64,000 nt of DNA, from positions 930,001 through 994,000 of the forward strand of contig JACJZU010000001.1 in assembly GCA_020635435.1 (NCBI GenBank), read 5' to 3'. The notes beneath the pieces are model-generated. The model made no database searches. It saw nothing but the letters and a program-made list of their open reading frames with translations, and was not told where the DNA came from. The DNA comes from Flavobacteriales bacterium. Lineage in GTDB: Bacteria; Bacteroidota; Bacteroidia; NS11-12g; UBA9320. Below are positions 25,115 through 34,118 of the stretch, piece by piece. The position numbers were made by a program, and so were the translations under genes. The first letter of the stretch is position 1; each line of letters opens with the position of its first letter.

Positions 25115-25669
25115 TCAGGCTAGTTTTGAACGCCTCAGCCCAAAAAAGCTACCAATTATGCCACCGATCAGATGCGCAGTTTGAGATATCTGATCTTTAT
25201 TAAAACTATCCATCAATTCCTTCCCAAGAAACAGGATGAGCACGAGTACAAAACTCAGCGGAATATGATTTTTGCGCACTTTGGTAAAGGAGCTGAGCGT
25301 GATAAAAGTAAATACAATACCGCTTGCACCCAAAATTGCCTGACGAAAAAAAAGGATAAAAATGAGGGCTGTAACTAATGTGGTCACAAGACTCAGGACA
25401 AAGAGCTGTCGGGTTCCGTAGCGTTCTTCAAGCGCAGGACCAAGTAGGAGCAAAAAAGAAACATTGCCGAAAAGGTGGGCAGATCCTGCATGACCAAGGA
25501 CATAAGAAAACGGTCGGATCCAACAAAGCGGATCACTCCAGTTGAATTCCGGATAAAGGGTGCAGAAATTGGCGGTGAACCCGGGAAGTAGTTCGTTAGC
25601 CAGTAAACAGGCCATAGCCAGGAGGCTTAGGGTTAAAGTGAAAGGCGCGTTATAGTCAAGTTTGAACAA
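25115..25669 (-). CDS. rhomboid family intramembrane serine protease
   Basis: About 184 residues from a TTG at 25669 (FKLDYNAPFTLTLS, a start seen in Bacteroidota rhomboids); an ATG at 25729 would add 20 residues and overlap the divergent gene. Six or so hydrophobic helices carry the catalytic pair, Ser116 in LGASGIVF and His166 in TAHLIGG, plus the oxyanion-stabilising HLFGN (His65, Asn69). It is catalytically intact by these marks. Substrates are unknown. Two further rhomboid genes lie at 49-51 kb. Confidence 0.88.
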   Translation of the reverse strand: MFKLDYNAPFTLTLSLLAMACLLANELLPGFTANFCTLYPEFNWSDPLCWIRPFSYVLGHAGSAHLFGNVSFLLLLGPALEERYGTRQLFVLSLVTTLVTALIFILFFRQAILGASGIVFTFITLSSFTKVRKNHIPLSFVLVLILFLGKELMDSFNKDQISQTAHLIGGIIGSFFGLRRSKLA

Positions 25670-25710
25670 AGTTGTATATTGAGACGATTCCAAATTCAAA
25701 AATCCAGACA

Positions 25711-26391
25711 ATGATCCGATTTTCAGCATTAATTCTCCTTGTAGCCCAATTTGTCGTTTCGGGCCAGGTGTTCGCCCAGATCAGTGAACCTGTTCCTGTA
25801 ATGGCCGAGATGAGCAAAGGCAAGGCAAATGGCTGGCAAGTATATATTCCCTCGGCTACAGAGAAGGATGCAGAGAATGCCTGGCGAAAGTTATGCAAGG
25901 GTTTTAATGCGCGACCGGATCGGGTGAGGAAGACCCAGGATCATCTGGCTGAAAATGTGCTGATACCTGCTCTTAGTTTGGACACATTCAATCTGTATGC
26001 CCAATTCAAAGAGGATGAAGCCGGTGCTTATATAACGAGTTTCGTCGAGTTCCGGGGATCCTTCCTCAACAATCATCAATTCAAAAAAGAGAGTGCCATC
26101 TGGGTTGAAATGTTACGGGATATGGCCAACCGAACGGCACGTGAAATTTACGAAGACAGGTTGCGCGACGCCGAGAAGGAACTCAGTCAACGCAACAAGG
26201 AACTGGAAAAACTATACAAGGAAAAAGAAGGCTATGAGAAGGATATTCGCGATTGTGAGAAAACCATCGCCGAACGGAGAACTCAAATTGAGCAGAACTC
26301 TAAAGAACAGCTGAAGAGCAAGGAAGGCATCAAGGAACAGGAAATATTAGTGGATAAGGCGAAAAATGAACTTAGGAAATTTCCGGAATAA
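25711..26391 (+). CDS. exported protein with C-terminal coiled coil, unknown function
   Basis: 226 residues from the ATG at 25711: a clear signal peptide ending FAQ (about residue 23), a folded middle region (about 30-140), then a highly charged heptad-rich coiled coil (about 150-220; LRDAEKELSQRNKELEKL). Small secreted proteins with this layout occur in Bacteroidota without an assigned role. It is divergent from the rhomboid gene with a 41-base shared upstream region, which could mean common control. Confidence 0.6.
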   Translation: MIRFSALILLVAQFVVSGQVFAQISEPVPVMAEMSKGKANGWQVYIPSATEKDAENAWRKLCKGFNARPDRVRKTQDHLAENVLIPALSLDTFNLYAQFKEDEAGAYITSFVEFRGSFLNNHQFKKESAIWVEMLRDMANRTAREIYEDRLRDAEKELSQRNKELEKLYKEKEGYEKDIRDCEKTIAERRTQIEQNSKEQLKSKEGIKEQEILVDKAKNELRKFPE

Positions 26392-26402
26392 GATCCGGAA
26401 AT

Positions 26403-26903
26403 CTATCTCTGAAGGATTCTCTGTTCAATTGCTGTGGTTGAGTATCCGGGCAAAAAGGGTAGGACTCTTACAGATCCGCCATTCTCCTCAATAAGATCTG
26501 CTCCTACAATATTATCGCGAGAGTAATCTCCACCTTTCACCAGGGTGTTGGGCATTACTTCCCGGAGTAGCTCCAAAGGTGTGTCTTCCGTGAAGAGCAC
26601 CACCGCATCAACAAATTCCAGAGCGGCCAAGATCTCCATGCGACTTATTTCATCCTGCAACGGTCGGTTTGGGCCCTTAAGTGCCCTTACGCTTGCGTCC
26701 GAATTCACACCGATCACCAGCTTGTCGCCTAGTGCGGCGGCATCAGAAAGGTAGGCAATATGTCCGCGATGAAGCAGGTCGAAGCAACCATTGGTGAAAA
26801 CAACATTCATCCCCTTTTGCTGCCAGTTCCGAACGACTTTGGCGGTTTCGCTTCGTGTCAGGATTTTCGATTTAAATGCAGATCTCATAGGTGTTCGGAT
26901 CAA
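26403..26903 (-). CDS. rfaE2: D-glycero-beta-D-manno-heptose 1-phosphate adenylyltransferase (RfaE2/HldE C-domain)
   Basis: 166 residues, a nucleotidyltransferase of the cytidylyltransferase fold: TNGCFDLLHRGHIAYL carries the HxGH site, and VKGGDYSRDNIVGADLI and FLPGYSTT complete the pattern of the HldE C-terminal domain. It makes ADP-heptose for lipopolysaccharide core, as the stand-alone half of bifunctional HldE. The kinase half is not in the window. It is the last gene of a three-gene operon with a flippase-like protein and panD, overlapping the former by 4 bases. Confidence 0.9.
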   Translation of the reverse strand: MIRTPMRSAFKSKILTRSETAKVVRNWQQKGMNVVFTNGCFDLLHRGHIAYLSDAAALGDKLVIGVNSDASVRALKGPNRPLQDEISRMEILAALEFVDAVVLFTEDTPLELLREVMPNTLVKGGDYSRDNIVGADLIEENGGSVRVLPFLPGYSTTAIEQRILQR

Positions 26904-27895
26904 TATTGTTTTCTCCGTTCAAATCCGGCCAGGATCACGGAAACACCTCCTACAAGGAAGATCATGATCATTTGTGTTCCATGCGACAGGAAGGCATAGG
27001 CCAACCCTTCCATATTCGGGTTTATGCCGTAAAGAGCAAGTCCGGCAGGTACCATGGCATGATAGGTCCCAAGTCCGCCGGGAGAAGGGATTAAAATGGC
27101 CACGGATCCAACGAGCAGGGTTGTCAAACCGGCCGCAACACCAAGATGGGAAGTTTCATCGAGCGCGAAGAAAATCCAATAGGCGATCAGAAAATAGAGA
27201 ACCCAGATCAACACACTATAAACAACAAACAGTACCGGACTTTTCAGTTTGGCAATACTCCGAACTCCCTCAATAAGGCCAACAACAAATTTGAAAATTC
27301 GGGCGGTCCATTTGTTCTTACTCCAAAGATCCCGGTATCTGAACAGGATGAAGGCACCAATTGCCATGATCAGCAGAACGGCTCCCATCACAATGAATTT
27401 TGCCGACCCACTGCCCAATTTAGATAGCACTTGTTCCTGCATTAGTTCGTTCAGCAGGTCATATTGGAAGAACAAAACAGAGGCGATCACGAGCAGCATG
27501 AAGAGGAGATCTGTAGCGCGCTCCACGAATACAGTTCCCACCAATTTGTCGAATCCAACCTTATCGGTTTGACTCAGCATCACACATCGACTCACTTCGC
27601 CCATGCGCGGCACCAGAAAGTTGAAGAGATATCCGCCCATTACTGCGTAGAACGTCGTGTGCGTTCTCGGGTTATGTGCTACAGGTTCGATGAGCATTTT
27701 CCAGCGCAGAGCCCTCAGGAAATGGCTCAGAGCACCACCAAAAAAGGCCAGGATCACCCAAAAGTAGTTGGCCGACTTCATATACTCGTAGAAGCGCTCT
27801 TTGTCGTCCATTCGGCTGAAGGCCCAATAAATTAGGGCAATCCCGATCAGAGGGAAGAGCGCCTTTTTAACAATATTCAGCCAGTTATTCTTCAA
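26900..27895 (-). CDS. flippase-like membrane protein (lysylphosphatidylglycerol synthase TM family, UPF0104)
   Basis: 331 residues with about eight membrane helices, in the UPF0104/AglD-MprF membrane-domain family. The conserved ALSHFLRALRWKMLIEP near residue 60 and the LIPSPGGLGTYHA motif near residue 275 are typical. The family is thought to move or modify lipids across the inner membrane; a function for this member is not established. It overlaps rfaE2 and panD by 4 bases each, suggesting a lipid or envelope role in this operon. Confidence 0.85.
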   Translation of the reverse strand: MKNNWLNIVKKALFPLIGIALIYWAFSRMDDKERFYEYMKSANYFWVILAFFGGALSHFLRALRWKMLIEPVAHNPRTHTTFYAVMGGYLFNFLVPRMGEVSRCVMLSQTDKVGFDKLVGTVFVERATDLLFMLLVIASVLFFQYDLLNELMQEQVLSKLGSGSAKFIVMGAVLLIMAIGAFILFRYRDLWSKNKWTARIFKFVVGLIEGVRSIAKLKSPVLFVVYSVLIWVLYFLIAYWIFFALDETSHLGVAAGLTTLLVGSVAILIPSPGGLGTYHAMVPAGLALYGINPNMEGLAYAFLSHGTQMIMIFLVGGVSVILAGFERRKQY

Positions 27896-28242
27896 TGTTC
27901 GATTCGGTTATTGGCATTGGGGAAAACAATACTGGGCTTGAATGTTTTGGCGATTTCAAAGTCCATGAGCGCGAAAGAAATGATGATGAGGTGATCTCCC
28001 CGCTGAGCTTTCCGGGCGGCGGCGCCATTCAGACAGATCATCCCGCTTCCTCTTTCGCCGGTGATTATGTACGTTTCCAAACGTTCGCCATTGTTATTAT
28101 TCACAACAAGGACCTTTTCGCCTGCAATCATATTTGCGGCGTCCAACAGGTCTTCGTCGATCGTTATGCTGCCCACATAATGCAATTCAGTTTGGGTAAC
28201 ACGGACGTTGTGAATTTTAGACTTCAGGACTTCGATCATCAT
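27892..28242 (-). CDS. panD: aspartate 1-decarboxylase
   Basis: 116 residues. The self-processing site is visible: Gly24-Ser25 in HYVGSITID, which is cleaved to form the pyruvoyl cofactor. The enzyme makes beta-alanine for pantothenate and coenzyme A. The conserved NGAAARKAQRGD motif (about residues 72-83) is present. It is the first gene of the panD-flippase-rfaE2 operon. Confidence 0.95.
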   Translation of the reverse strand: MMIEVLKSKIHNVRVTQTELHYVGSITIDEDLLDAANMIAGEKVLVVNNNNGERLETYIITGERGSGMICLNGAAARKAQRGDHLIIISFALMDFEIAKTFKPSIVFPNANNRIEH

Positions 28243-28300
28243 TACGGGGCAAAGTTAGCCGAAAGGCTCCGTTAATTAGTGTGACATGGCCCACAAGAGG

Positions 28301-30280
28301 TCAATAGTCGAGTAGTTTTTGAATGGATTCTTTGAGCCGTTCCACTGGTAAAAAGTCATTCTCCAGAGCATGAGCCAAAGGGATAGGGGTGTCCATGCTG
28401 CCCAGACGCATTACAGGGGCATCCAAGTACTCAAAACAATGCTCAGAGACCCAGGAAGCGATCTCAGCCCCGAATCCACCTGTTTGGGTATCCTCGTGCA
28501 ATACCAGGACTTTTCCGCATTTGGCAACTGACGCAGCAACGGTATCTTTATCCCAGGGCAGGAGGGTCCGCAGATCGATGACCTCTATTTCTGATGAACT
28601 TTTACCCGCCACATCAAGCGCCCAATGAACACCCCAACCATAGGTTACGATTACTGCGTCCTCACCTGCTCTCACAACTTTGGCTCGACCCAGTTGCAAG
28701 GCATACGGTTCCTCCGGAACTTGTTCACGTACGGAGCGGTAGAGCTTTTTGTGTTCGAAGAACAGAACAGGGTTGGGGTCGTCGATACTGGCCATCAGTA
28801 ACCCCTTGGCATCTGCCGGGAAAGCCGGATATACCACCTTGAGACCGGGTACATGGCAGAACCAGGCCTCATTGCTTTGCGAGTGGAACGGGCCGGCACC
28901 TACCCCAGCACCTGTTGGCATTCTGATGGTGACATCCACCGGATGATCCCAGCGATAATGCGTTTTTGCCAGATTATTGACGATCTGATTGAATGCGCAA
29001 CTCACAAAATCAGCAAACTGCATTTCAACCACGCTTTTATAACCGCCAAGCGACAATCCAAGTGCTGCACCGACGATAGCCGATTCACAGATCGGGGTGT
29101 TTCTTATACGCTCAAGTCCAAACTGATCGACGAAGCCCTCTGTTACTTTGAACACACCGCCATATTGTGCGATATCTTGCCCCATGACGATCAGGTTTTC
29201 GTGTTTTTCAAGGCTCTGTTTCAGGCCCTCAGAAATAGCATCCACCAATCGAAGATCTTTGGTGCCAGAATCGGGAGGAATTGATTCTTGAGCAATAGGA
29301 GCCGGAGCATAGACCGCATTCAGCTCGCGATCTGCGTCTGCCCCAATTTCCGGCTCATCAAACACCGCTCGCACATCTGAGTCGATCTGAGCAATAATGC
29401 GGGCTTTCAGTTCTTCGCATTCTTCCGTACGTATCAAACCTCGTTCGATCAGATAATTTTCATAGAGTCGGATCGGATCTTTTTTACCCCATTCCTCAAA
29501 ATGATGCCCCGGTACATAATGTACACCTGAGGCTTCCTCGTGGCCGCGCATTCTGAAGGTTTTACATTCCAGGAGAAATGGAGCAGGTTTTTTACGCATT
29601 TGAGCCGCTATCTCGGAAACGGTGTGATAGACCTCAAGGACATTATTGCCTTCAATAATGGCTGACTTCATGCCATAGCCCTTGGCCCGATCTGCAAGGT
29701 GTTTGCAAGCGTATTGTTCATGGGAAGGTGTAGAAAGACCGTAGCCGTTATTCTCGATCAGGAATATTACCGGTAAATTCCAAACGGCGGCTACGTTCAT
29801 CGCTTCGTGCATATCTCCCTCACTGGTTCCGCCTTCCCCGGAGAAACACAAACTTACACCGGCCTCTTTGCTCAGGTTTGAGGCTAAGGCCAAACCATCG
29901 GCGACACCGGTCATCGCCCCGAGATGGGATATCATTCCAATGATCCGATATTCCGGAGCGCCAAAATGGAAAGAACGATCCCGGCCGTTCGTAAATCCGG
30001 TTCGCTTTCCCTGCCATTGAGCGAACAGCCGCCGAAAAGGTATTTTTCTCGCAGTGAAAACGCCCAGGTTCCGATGCAGTGGCAAGATGTAGTCTTGTTC
30101 CGATAAGGCTAAAGTGGCACCAACGGCAATTCCCTCCTGCCCAATTCCGGAGAACCATTTTCCGATCTTTCCCTGACGGAGAAGGATGAGCATCTTGTCC
30201 TCGATGAGTCTGGGCGTGAGAAGTGATTCATAGATCTCCAGCAACTTTTCGGCGGGATAGTCGTATTTGTCAAATTTCAT
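28301..30280 (-). CDS. 2-oxoacid dehydrogenase E1, fused alpha and beta subunits
   Basis: 659 residues: an E1-alpha module (1 to about 320) with the thiamine-diphosphate motif from Gly148 (GEGGTSEGDMHEA) to Asn178, a short linker, and an E1-beta module (about 340-659) starting LVDAISEGLKQSL with GQDIAQYGGVF and MPTGAGVGAGPFHSQS. This fused form decarboxylates branched-chain 2-oxoacids or pyruvate and feeds a lipoyl E2; the branched-chain type is the likelier in Bacteroidota. E2 and E3 genes are not adjacent. The motif's first Asp (GDG) is Glu here (GEG). Confidence 0.88.
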   Translation of the reverse strand: MKFDKYDYPAEKLLEIYESLLTPRLIEDKMLILLRQGKIGKWFSGIGQEGIAVGATLALSEQDYILPLHRNLGVFTARKIPFRRLFAQWQGKRTGFTNGRDRSFHFGAPEYRIIGMISHLGAMTGVADGLALASNLSKEAGVSLCFSGEGGTSEGDMHEAMNVAAVWNLPVIFLIENNGYGLSTPSHEQYACKHLADRAKGYGMKSAIIEGNNVLEVYHTVSEIAAQMRKKPAPFLLECKTFRMRGHEEASGVHYVPGHHFEEWGKKDPIRLYENYLIERGLIRTEECEELKARIIAQIDSDVRAVFDEPEIGADADRELNAVYAPAPIAQESIPPDSGTKDLRLVDAISEGLKQSLEKHENLIVMGQDIAQYGGVFKVTEGFVDQFGLERIRNTPICESAIVGAALGLSLGGYKSVVEMQFADFVSCAFNQIVNNLAKTHYRWDHPVDVTIRMPTGAGVGAGPFHSQSNEAWFCHVPGLKVVYPAFPADAKGLLMASIDDPNPVLFFEHKKLYRSVREQVPEEPYALQLGRAKVVRAGEDAVIVTYGWGVHWALDVAGKSSSEIEVIDLRTLLPWDKDTVAASVAKCGKVLVLHEDTQTGGFGAEIASWVSEHCFEYLDAPVMRLGSMDTPIPLAHALENDFLPVERLKESIQKLLDY

Positions 30281-30328
30281 AATGTTGGCGAAGCCGATTT
30301 CATTGCAGGGCCAAACTTAAGAGAAATG

Positions 30329-30336
30329 TACATTTG
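30329..30336 (+). promoter_or_regulatory. TAnnTTTG -7 box of pabA
   Basis: TACATTTG matches the consensus and ends 11 bases before the favoured GTG start at 30348, which argues against the upstream GTG at 30336 that overlaps it. No clear -33 element at ideal spacing. Confidence 0.5.
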
Positions 30337-30347
30337 TGCGAACTCCT

Positions 30348-30965
30348 GTGATACTGATTCTCGACAATTACGACTCTTTTACGTTCAACCTGAAAGATTA
30401 CTGCGAGCAGGTAGGTGCAGATGTGGCTGTTCATCGCAACGATGAAATAAGCGTAGGGGAGATAAAGGCCATGAGCCCTGAGGGAATCATCATTTCACCC
30501 GGCCCCAAAGTACCGGGTGAATCGGGTATTACAATGGATGTTGTCGAAGCTTTTTGGGAAAGCACTCCAATCTTGGGTGTTTGTTTGGGCCATCAGGCCA
30601 TTGGGCTTTATGCAGGTGCAAAACTTGAGCACGCCCAATACCCCATGCATGGCAAGATCAGTGAAGTCTTGTTTCGCGATCACCCCATGTTCCAGGGAAT
30701 TGAACAGCCCATGCAGGTATGCAGGTATCATTCACTGATCATATCGGATCTGCCGCGGGATTATACCGCACTGGGTTATGCCGACGATGGGGCTTTGATG
30801 GCTTTTGCCCATAACCAACTTCCGATTTGGGGTGTACAATTCCATCCGGAGGCGATACTCACCCGTTCCGGTTTACAATTGATCCGAAATTGGTATCAAT
30901 TGGTTAAAAGAAGGAGCGCCGTTGAAAAGGGCCGAACAATTCAGGTACTTCCGGAAACGGAATGA
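30348..30965 (+). CDS. pabA: aminodeoxychorismate/anthranilate synthase component II (glutamine amidotransferase)
   Basis: 205 residues from the GTG at 30348 (MILILDNYDSFTFNL), the standard family start. The class I amidotransferase triad is visible: Cys in LGVCLGHQAIG, and His-Glu in FHPEAIL. It releases ammonia from glutamine for chorismate amination. Because no trp genes are nearby it is more likely the folate-pathway PabA than TrpG, although one subunit can serve both. Stand-alone on the + strand. Confidence 0.85.
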   Translation: MILILDNYDSFTFNLKDYCEQVGADVAVHRNDEISVGEIKAMSPEGIIISPGPKVPGESGITMDVVEAFWESTPILGVCLGHQAIGLYAGAKLEHAQYPMHGKISEVLFRDHPMFQGIEQPMQVCRYHSLIISDLPRDYTALGYADDGALMAFAHNQLPIWGVQFHPEAILTRSGLQLIRNWYQLVKRRSAVEKGRTIQVLPETE

Positions 30966-31023
30966 TCAAAAAAACGTTTTACTTGCAAGGGTATATGAAT
31001 TTTACCGACTATTGGGTGGATAG

Positions 31024-31677
31024 ATGATCGCCCGAAACCTCATATCGAACAAACATCCGGCAGTGTCTCCAAGAAACACAGTGGGGGAGGTATTGGATCT
31101 GATGAACAGTAATGAGGTGAATGTGTTGCCTCTTGTTTCCGATGGATCATTTATCGGTTTTGTGGATCGGGGGGGATTAGCCCAATTGGATCCGGAGGGT
31201 GCTCTGCATGGCGATCTGATCGATGATCCGGGTGTGAGGGTCCAGGAGGAAGAGGACTATCTGACTTTGTTACACCGTTTTGTAGAAAGCGGAGTGAAGG
31301 AAATAGCTGTAATGAACGGTGAAACCTACCATGGAACAAGTACCGCGGAGGCTTGTGCTTTGGCACTTGCCGGAACTCTCACGGCGTCTCAAAAAGGTGG
31401 GGTGATGTTGCTCACCGTTTCCCCCGGCGACTTCAACGTTTCGGAAATCGCCCGAATTGCCGAATCGGAAGGGGCATTGATCACCGGTCTTTGGATCGAA
31501 TCGCAGAATTCCAGTGGTCAATATGTCGTATTTCTAAAGCTTGACACACCATACATCAGCACGATCGCGGATGTATTGAGCTATGAAGGCTACACCATTC
31601 TATTCCGGTCCGTTCGAGAGCCGGACGAGATGATCACCGAGCGTTATAATAGTTTGATGAAATATTTGGACCTCTGA
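31024..31677 (+). CDS. CBS-domain protein
   Basis: 217 residues: two CBS repeats (about 1-110, with PAVSPRNTVGEVLDLM and the second half weaker) followed by an ACT-like region (about 125-195; VMLLTVSPGDFNVSEIARIAESEGA). The CBS-plus-ACT layout resembles AcuB-type proteins. A ligand-sensing role (adenine nucleotides) is typical, but the target is unknown. In many Bacteroidota a CBS gene heads the NAD kinase-UppS-BamA block, as here. Confidence 0.8.
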   Translation: MIARNLISNKHPAVSPRNTVGEVLDLMNSNEVNVLPLVSDGSFIGFVDRGGLAQLDPEGALHGDLIDDPGVRVQEEEDYLTLLHRFVESGVKEIAVMNGETYHGTSTAEACALALAGTLTASQKGGVMLLTVSPGDFNVSEIARIAESEGALITGLWIESQNSSGQYVVFLKLDTPYISTIADVLSYEGYTILFRSVREPDEMITERYNSLMKYLDL

Positions 31678-31687
31678 GTTCTGCTCT

Positions 31688-33112
31688 ATGACGCGTAGCT
31701 CCAGGTTCGGGATACTCGCATATCTGATTCTCTCTTTTGATCTTTTCTGTGCAGCGGGAACGTTTCGATTTGATGGCATAGTCATTCAGGGAAATACCAA
31801 AACAAAAGCGGTTGTTTTCCGGGATCAAATTCCTTTTGAGGTTGGCGAATTACTCACCTCCGATCAGCTTATGCGCATTCCGGAGCAGGTCGAATCGAAC
31901 TTGCGCAATTTGAACCTGTTCAATGAGGTACACTGTCTGGTGAGCATATTGAAGGAGGATGACGGGGTTATCCCTTGGAAACTCTACATTGCCGTGATTG
32001 AGAAATGGTACTTATGGCCGATTCCATTCCTGGAATTCGCCGACCGGAACGTGAATCAATGGAGCGAATTTCGGTTCGATCCGGATCGGACCAACTATGG
32101 TGTCTACTTATTCCAGTATAATCTTGGTGGGATGAACCACACGCTCAAATGGTCATTGATACACGGTTATACACGTATGCAAGGGGTGGAGTATCAGAGT
32201 GCACGGATCGGAACCCAAAGGCGTGTTCGTGTTTCGGCCGAATTCAGAAACAGCAGCAATACCGAAGTTTGGGTGTCTACTTCAAACAACCGTCTGAATT
32301 TCTTTGCAAGCGAAAATCTCCGTGCCATAACACGGCAAAAGGCGCACTTGGGTATTCAGTATTACCGTTCCCCCAACAAGAGTATTTATGCCGCAGGTAC
32401 AGTTGGTGGGATACGGTTGAATGACACGAATGTGCTCGAGCTGAATCCATATTTTTTGGGAGACGGTATAGGTAAATTGAAATTTTCAATGGGGCAGTTG
32501 AGCTATACAGAAGAGCGACGGAACAATCGATTTCTTCCCACGGAAGGAACTTACCTGGAACTCGGTTCAAGCTTCTCGATGCTGCGCTCCGATGAGGGAA
32601 GGTTGCAACGTGTTTCAAGTGTTGGGCTACGAACAGGTGCCTGGTTTAAGTTGGGAAGTAAAACCTCGGTGTATGGTGTAGTTCGGGGGAATGTCAAATG
32701 GTCGAATCGTCCATTGCCCTATGTTGAGGCGCGGGCATTGGGGTATTCCGACTACATCAGGGGATACGAATACCGTGTGATAGACGGACATGCTTTTGGA
32801 TATGTTCGGCACGGGGTGCGCTATCATATTTTGGAAGATCGCATCCCGATCAACAGGATGCCATTATCCAATTACCGGATAGTAAACACAAAGATCCTGG
32901 CTGGACTATTTCTGGACCACGGCTATGTTGCCGACTCACATATTCTCAATAGGGGCGACAGGTATGAAAATGAGCTGGCAGGAACATATTTGTATGCCTA
33001 TGGGCTTTCCATGGAGGGGAGTTTTTATTACGACAAAGTGTTTAGATTTGAAATTTCGCGCAATGCGAGCGGCGATGCGGGAGTGAGTCTGTATTTCCGA
33101 CAAGCCATCTGA
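31688..33112 (+). CDS. POTRA plus beta-barrel outer-membrane protein (Omp85-like)
   Basis: 474 residues: signal peptide, one POTRA-like domain (about 25-110; FDGIVIQGNTKTKAVVFRDQ and an LRNLNLFNEV turn) and a C-terminal barrel of about 350 residues with repeated amphipathic strands and the RFLPTEGTYLELG hairpin typical of the Omp85/TamA superfamily. Far shorter than BamA and with a single POTRA, so probably an accessory Omp85-like translocator or lipid-handling barrel, not the core BAM component. It sits 10 bases after the CBS gene and 3 bases before nadK. Confidence 0.75.
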   Translation: MTRSSRFGILAYLILSFDLFCAAGTFRFDGIVIQGNTKTKAVVFRDQIPFEVGELLTSDQLMRIPEQVESNLRNLNLFNEVHCLVSILKEDDGVIPWKLYIAVIEKWYLWPIPFLEFADRNVNQWSEFRFDPDRTNYGVYLFQYNLGGMNHTLKWSLIHGYTRMQGVEYQSARIGTQRRVRVSAEFRNSSNTEVWVSTSNNRLNFFASENLRAITRQKAHLGIQYYRSPNKSIYAAGTVGGIRLNDTNVLELNPYFLGDGIGKLKFSMGQLSYTEERRNNRFLPTEGTYLELGSSFSMLRSDEGRLQRVSSVGLRTGAWFKLGSKTSVYGVVRGNVKWSNRPLPYVEARALGYSDYIRGYEYRVIDGHAFGYVRHGVRYHILEDRIPINRMPLSNYRIVNTKILAGLFLDHGYVADSHILNRGDRYENELAGTYLYAYGLSMEGSFYYDKVFRFEISRNASGDAGVSLYFRQAI

Positions 33113-33115
33113 ATC

Positions 33116-33997
33116 ATGAAAATCGGGATATACAGTAGGGTATTGAAAACGGGGGAGCACCTGCGTTTTTTCAGGTATTTGATCGAGCTCCTTCAACAGA
33201 ACGGAATAGAAGCATGCGTTTACGACACGCTCGCGGGTCATTTGGAGGCAGAGCATCGCCACCACTGTACACAGCCAATTTTCAAAGCGGGTGAGTTGCG
33301 AATGGGAAGTCTCGACTTTTTGATCAGCCTGGGGGGTGATGGCACCATGTTGGACACCTTAAGTATCGTGCGCGACACAGGAATACCGGTTCTAGGTGTG
33401 AACACCGGACGATTTGGATTTTTGGCCAGTAGCCAGATGAGTGACATCGAGGTAACGATCAGCGAATTGGAGAACCGATCCTACAGCCTGGAAGAGCGGA
33501 CTGTCCTGAAGTTGGAATGTCACACGGAGCTATTTGATGGATTTCCATATGCGCTGAACGATTTCGTGCTGCACAAGAAGGACAGTTCGGCCATGATCAC
33601 CGTTCACACCTATTTGAACGGCATGTTTCTGAACTCATATTGGTCGGACGGTTTGATCATAAGTACGCCTACCGGTTCCTCGGGCTATTCGCTCAGTTGC
33701 GGAGGGCCGTTGTTGTTCCCCGGTTCGAGCAGTTTTGTAGTTACACCAATTGCCCCACATAATTTAAATGTGCGCCCGGTCGTGGTTTCGGACAGCAACA
33801 TAATCTCCTTTGAGTTTGAGGGTCGAACCAACTCGGTTTTGGCTAGTTTGGATAGTCGGGCAGTATCGCTCTTGAAGGGAATTGAGCTGGCAATTCGCAA
33901 AGCCGATTTTGGATTCAGAATGGTTCGCTTATCCGGTGAAAATTATATGGACACCATCCGCAAAAAGTTGATGTGGGGTAGGGACAATCGGAATTAA
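33116..33997 (+). CDS. nadK: NAD kinase
   Basis: 293 residues. The GGDGT signature (residues 73-77) carries the catalytic Asp75, and STPTGSSGYSLSCGG is the second NAD-binding loop. The enzyme phosphorylates NAD to NADP with ATP or polyphosphate in the cytoplasm. It is positioned inside the envelope block as in other Bacteroidota, with 3 bases to the upstream gene. Confidence 0.96.
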   Translation: MKIGIYSRVLKTGEHLRFFRYLIELLQQNGIEACVYDTLAGHLEAEHRHHCTQPIFKAGELRMGSLDFLISLGGDGTMLDTLSIVRDTGIPVLGVNTGRFGFLASSQMSDIEVTISELENRSYSLEERTVLKLECHTELFDGFPYALNDFVLHKKDSSAMITVHTYLNGMFLNSYWSDGLIISTPTGSSGYSLSCGGPLLFPGSSSFVVTPIAPHNLNVRPVVVSDSNIISFEFEGRTNSVLASLDSRAVSLLKGIELAIRKADFGFRMVRLSGENYMDTIRKKLMWGRDNRN

Positions 33998-34060
33998 GAC
34001 AGATTTCCGCAACGTTTCATGCATAAAATTGCCGAAAAAGGCGTTACAACAAAGCGCTTG

Positions 34061-34092
34061 TTTGACATATTAGTCGCTTTGCGTTACGTTTG
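34061..34092 (+). promoter_or_regulatory. complete Bacteroidota promoter for the first DUF6089 gene
   Basis: TTTG at 34061-34064, 20 bases, then TACGTTTG at 34085-34092, the clearest full -33/-7 promoter in the window. It begins a new transcription unit within the envelope block, 26 bases before the ATG at 34119. Confidence 0.75.
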
Positions 34093-34118
34093 TTAGTTCA
34101 ATCTATCTGAAAAATCGC

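Noticed and set aside
28594..28842. Open frames on the + strand opposite the fused E1 gene
   Set aside because: They are antisense shadows of a long conserved gene, with no promoter or recognisable protein.
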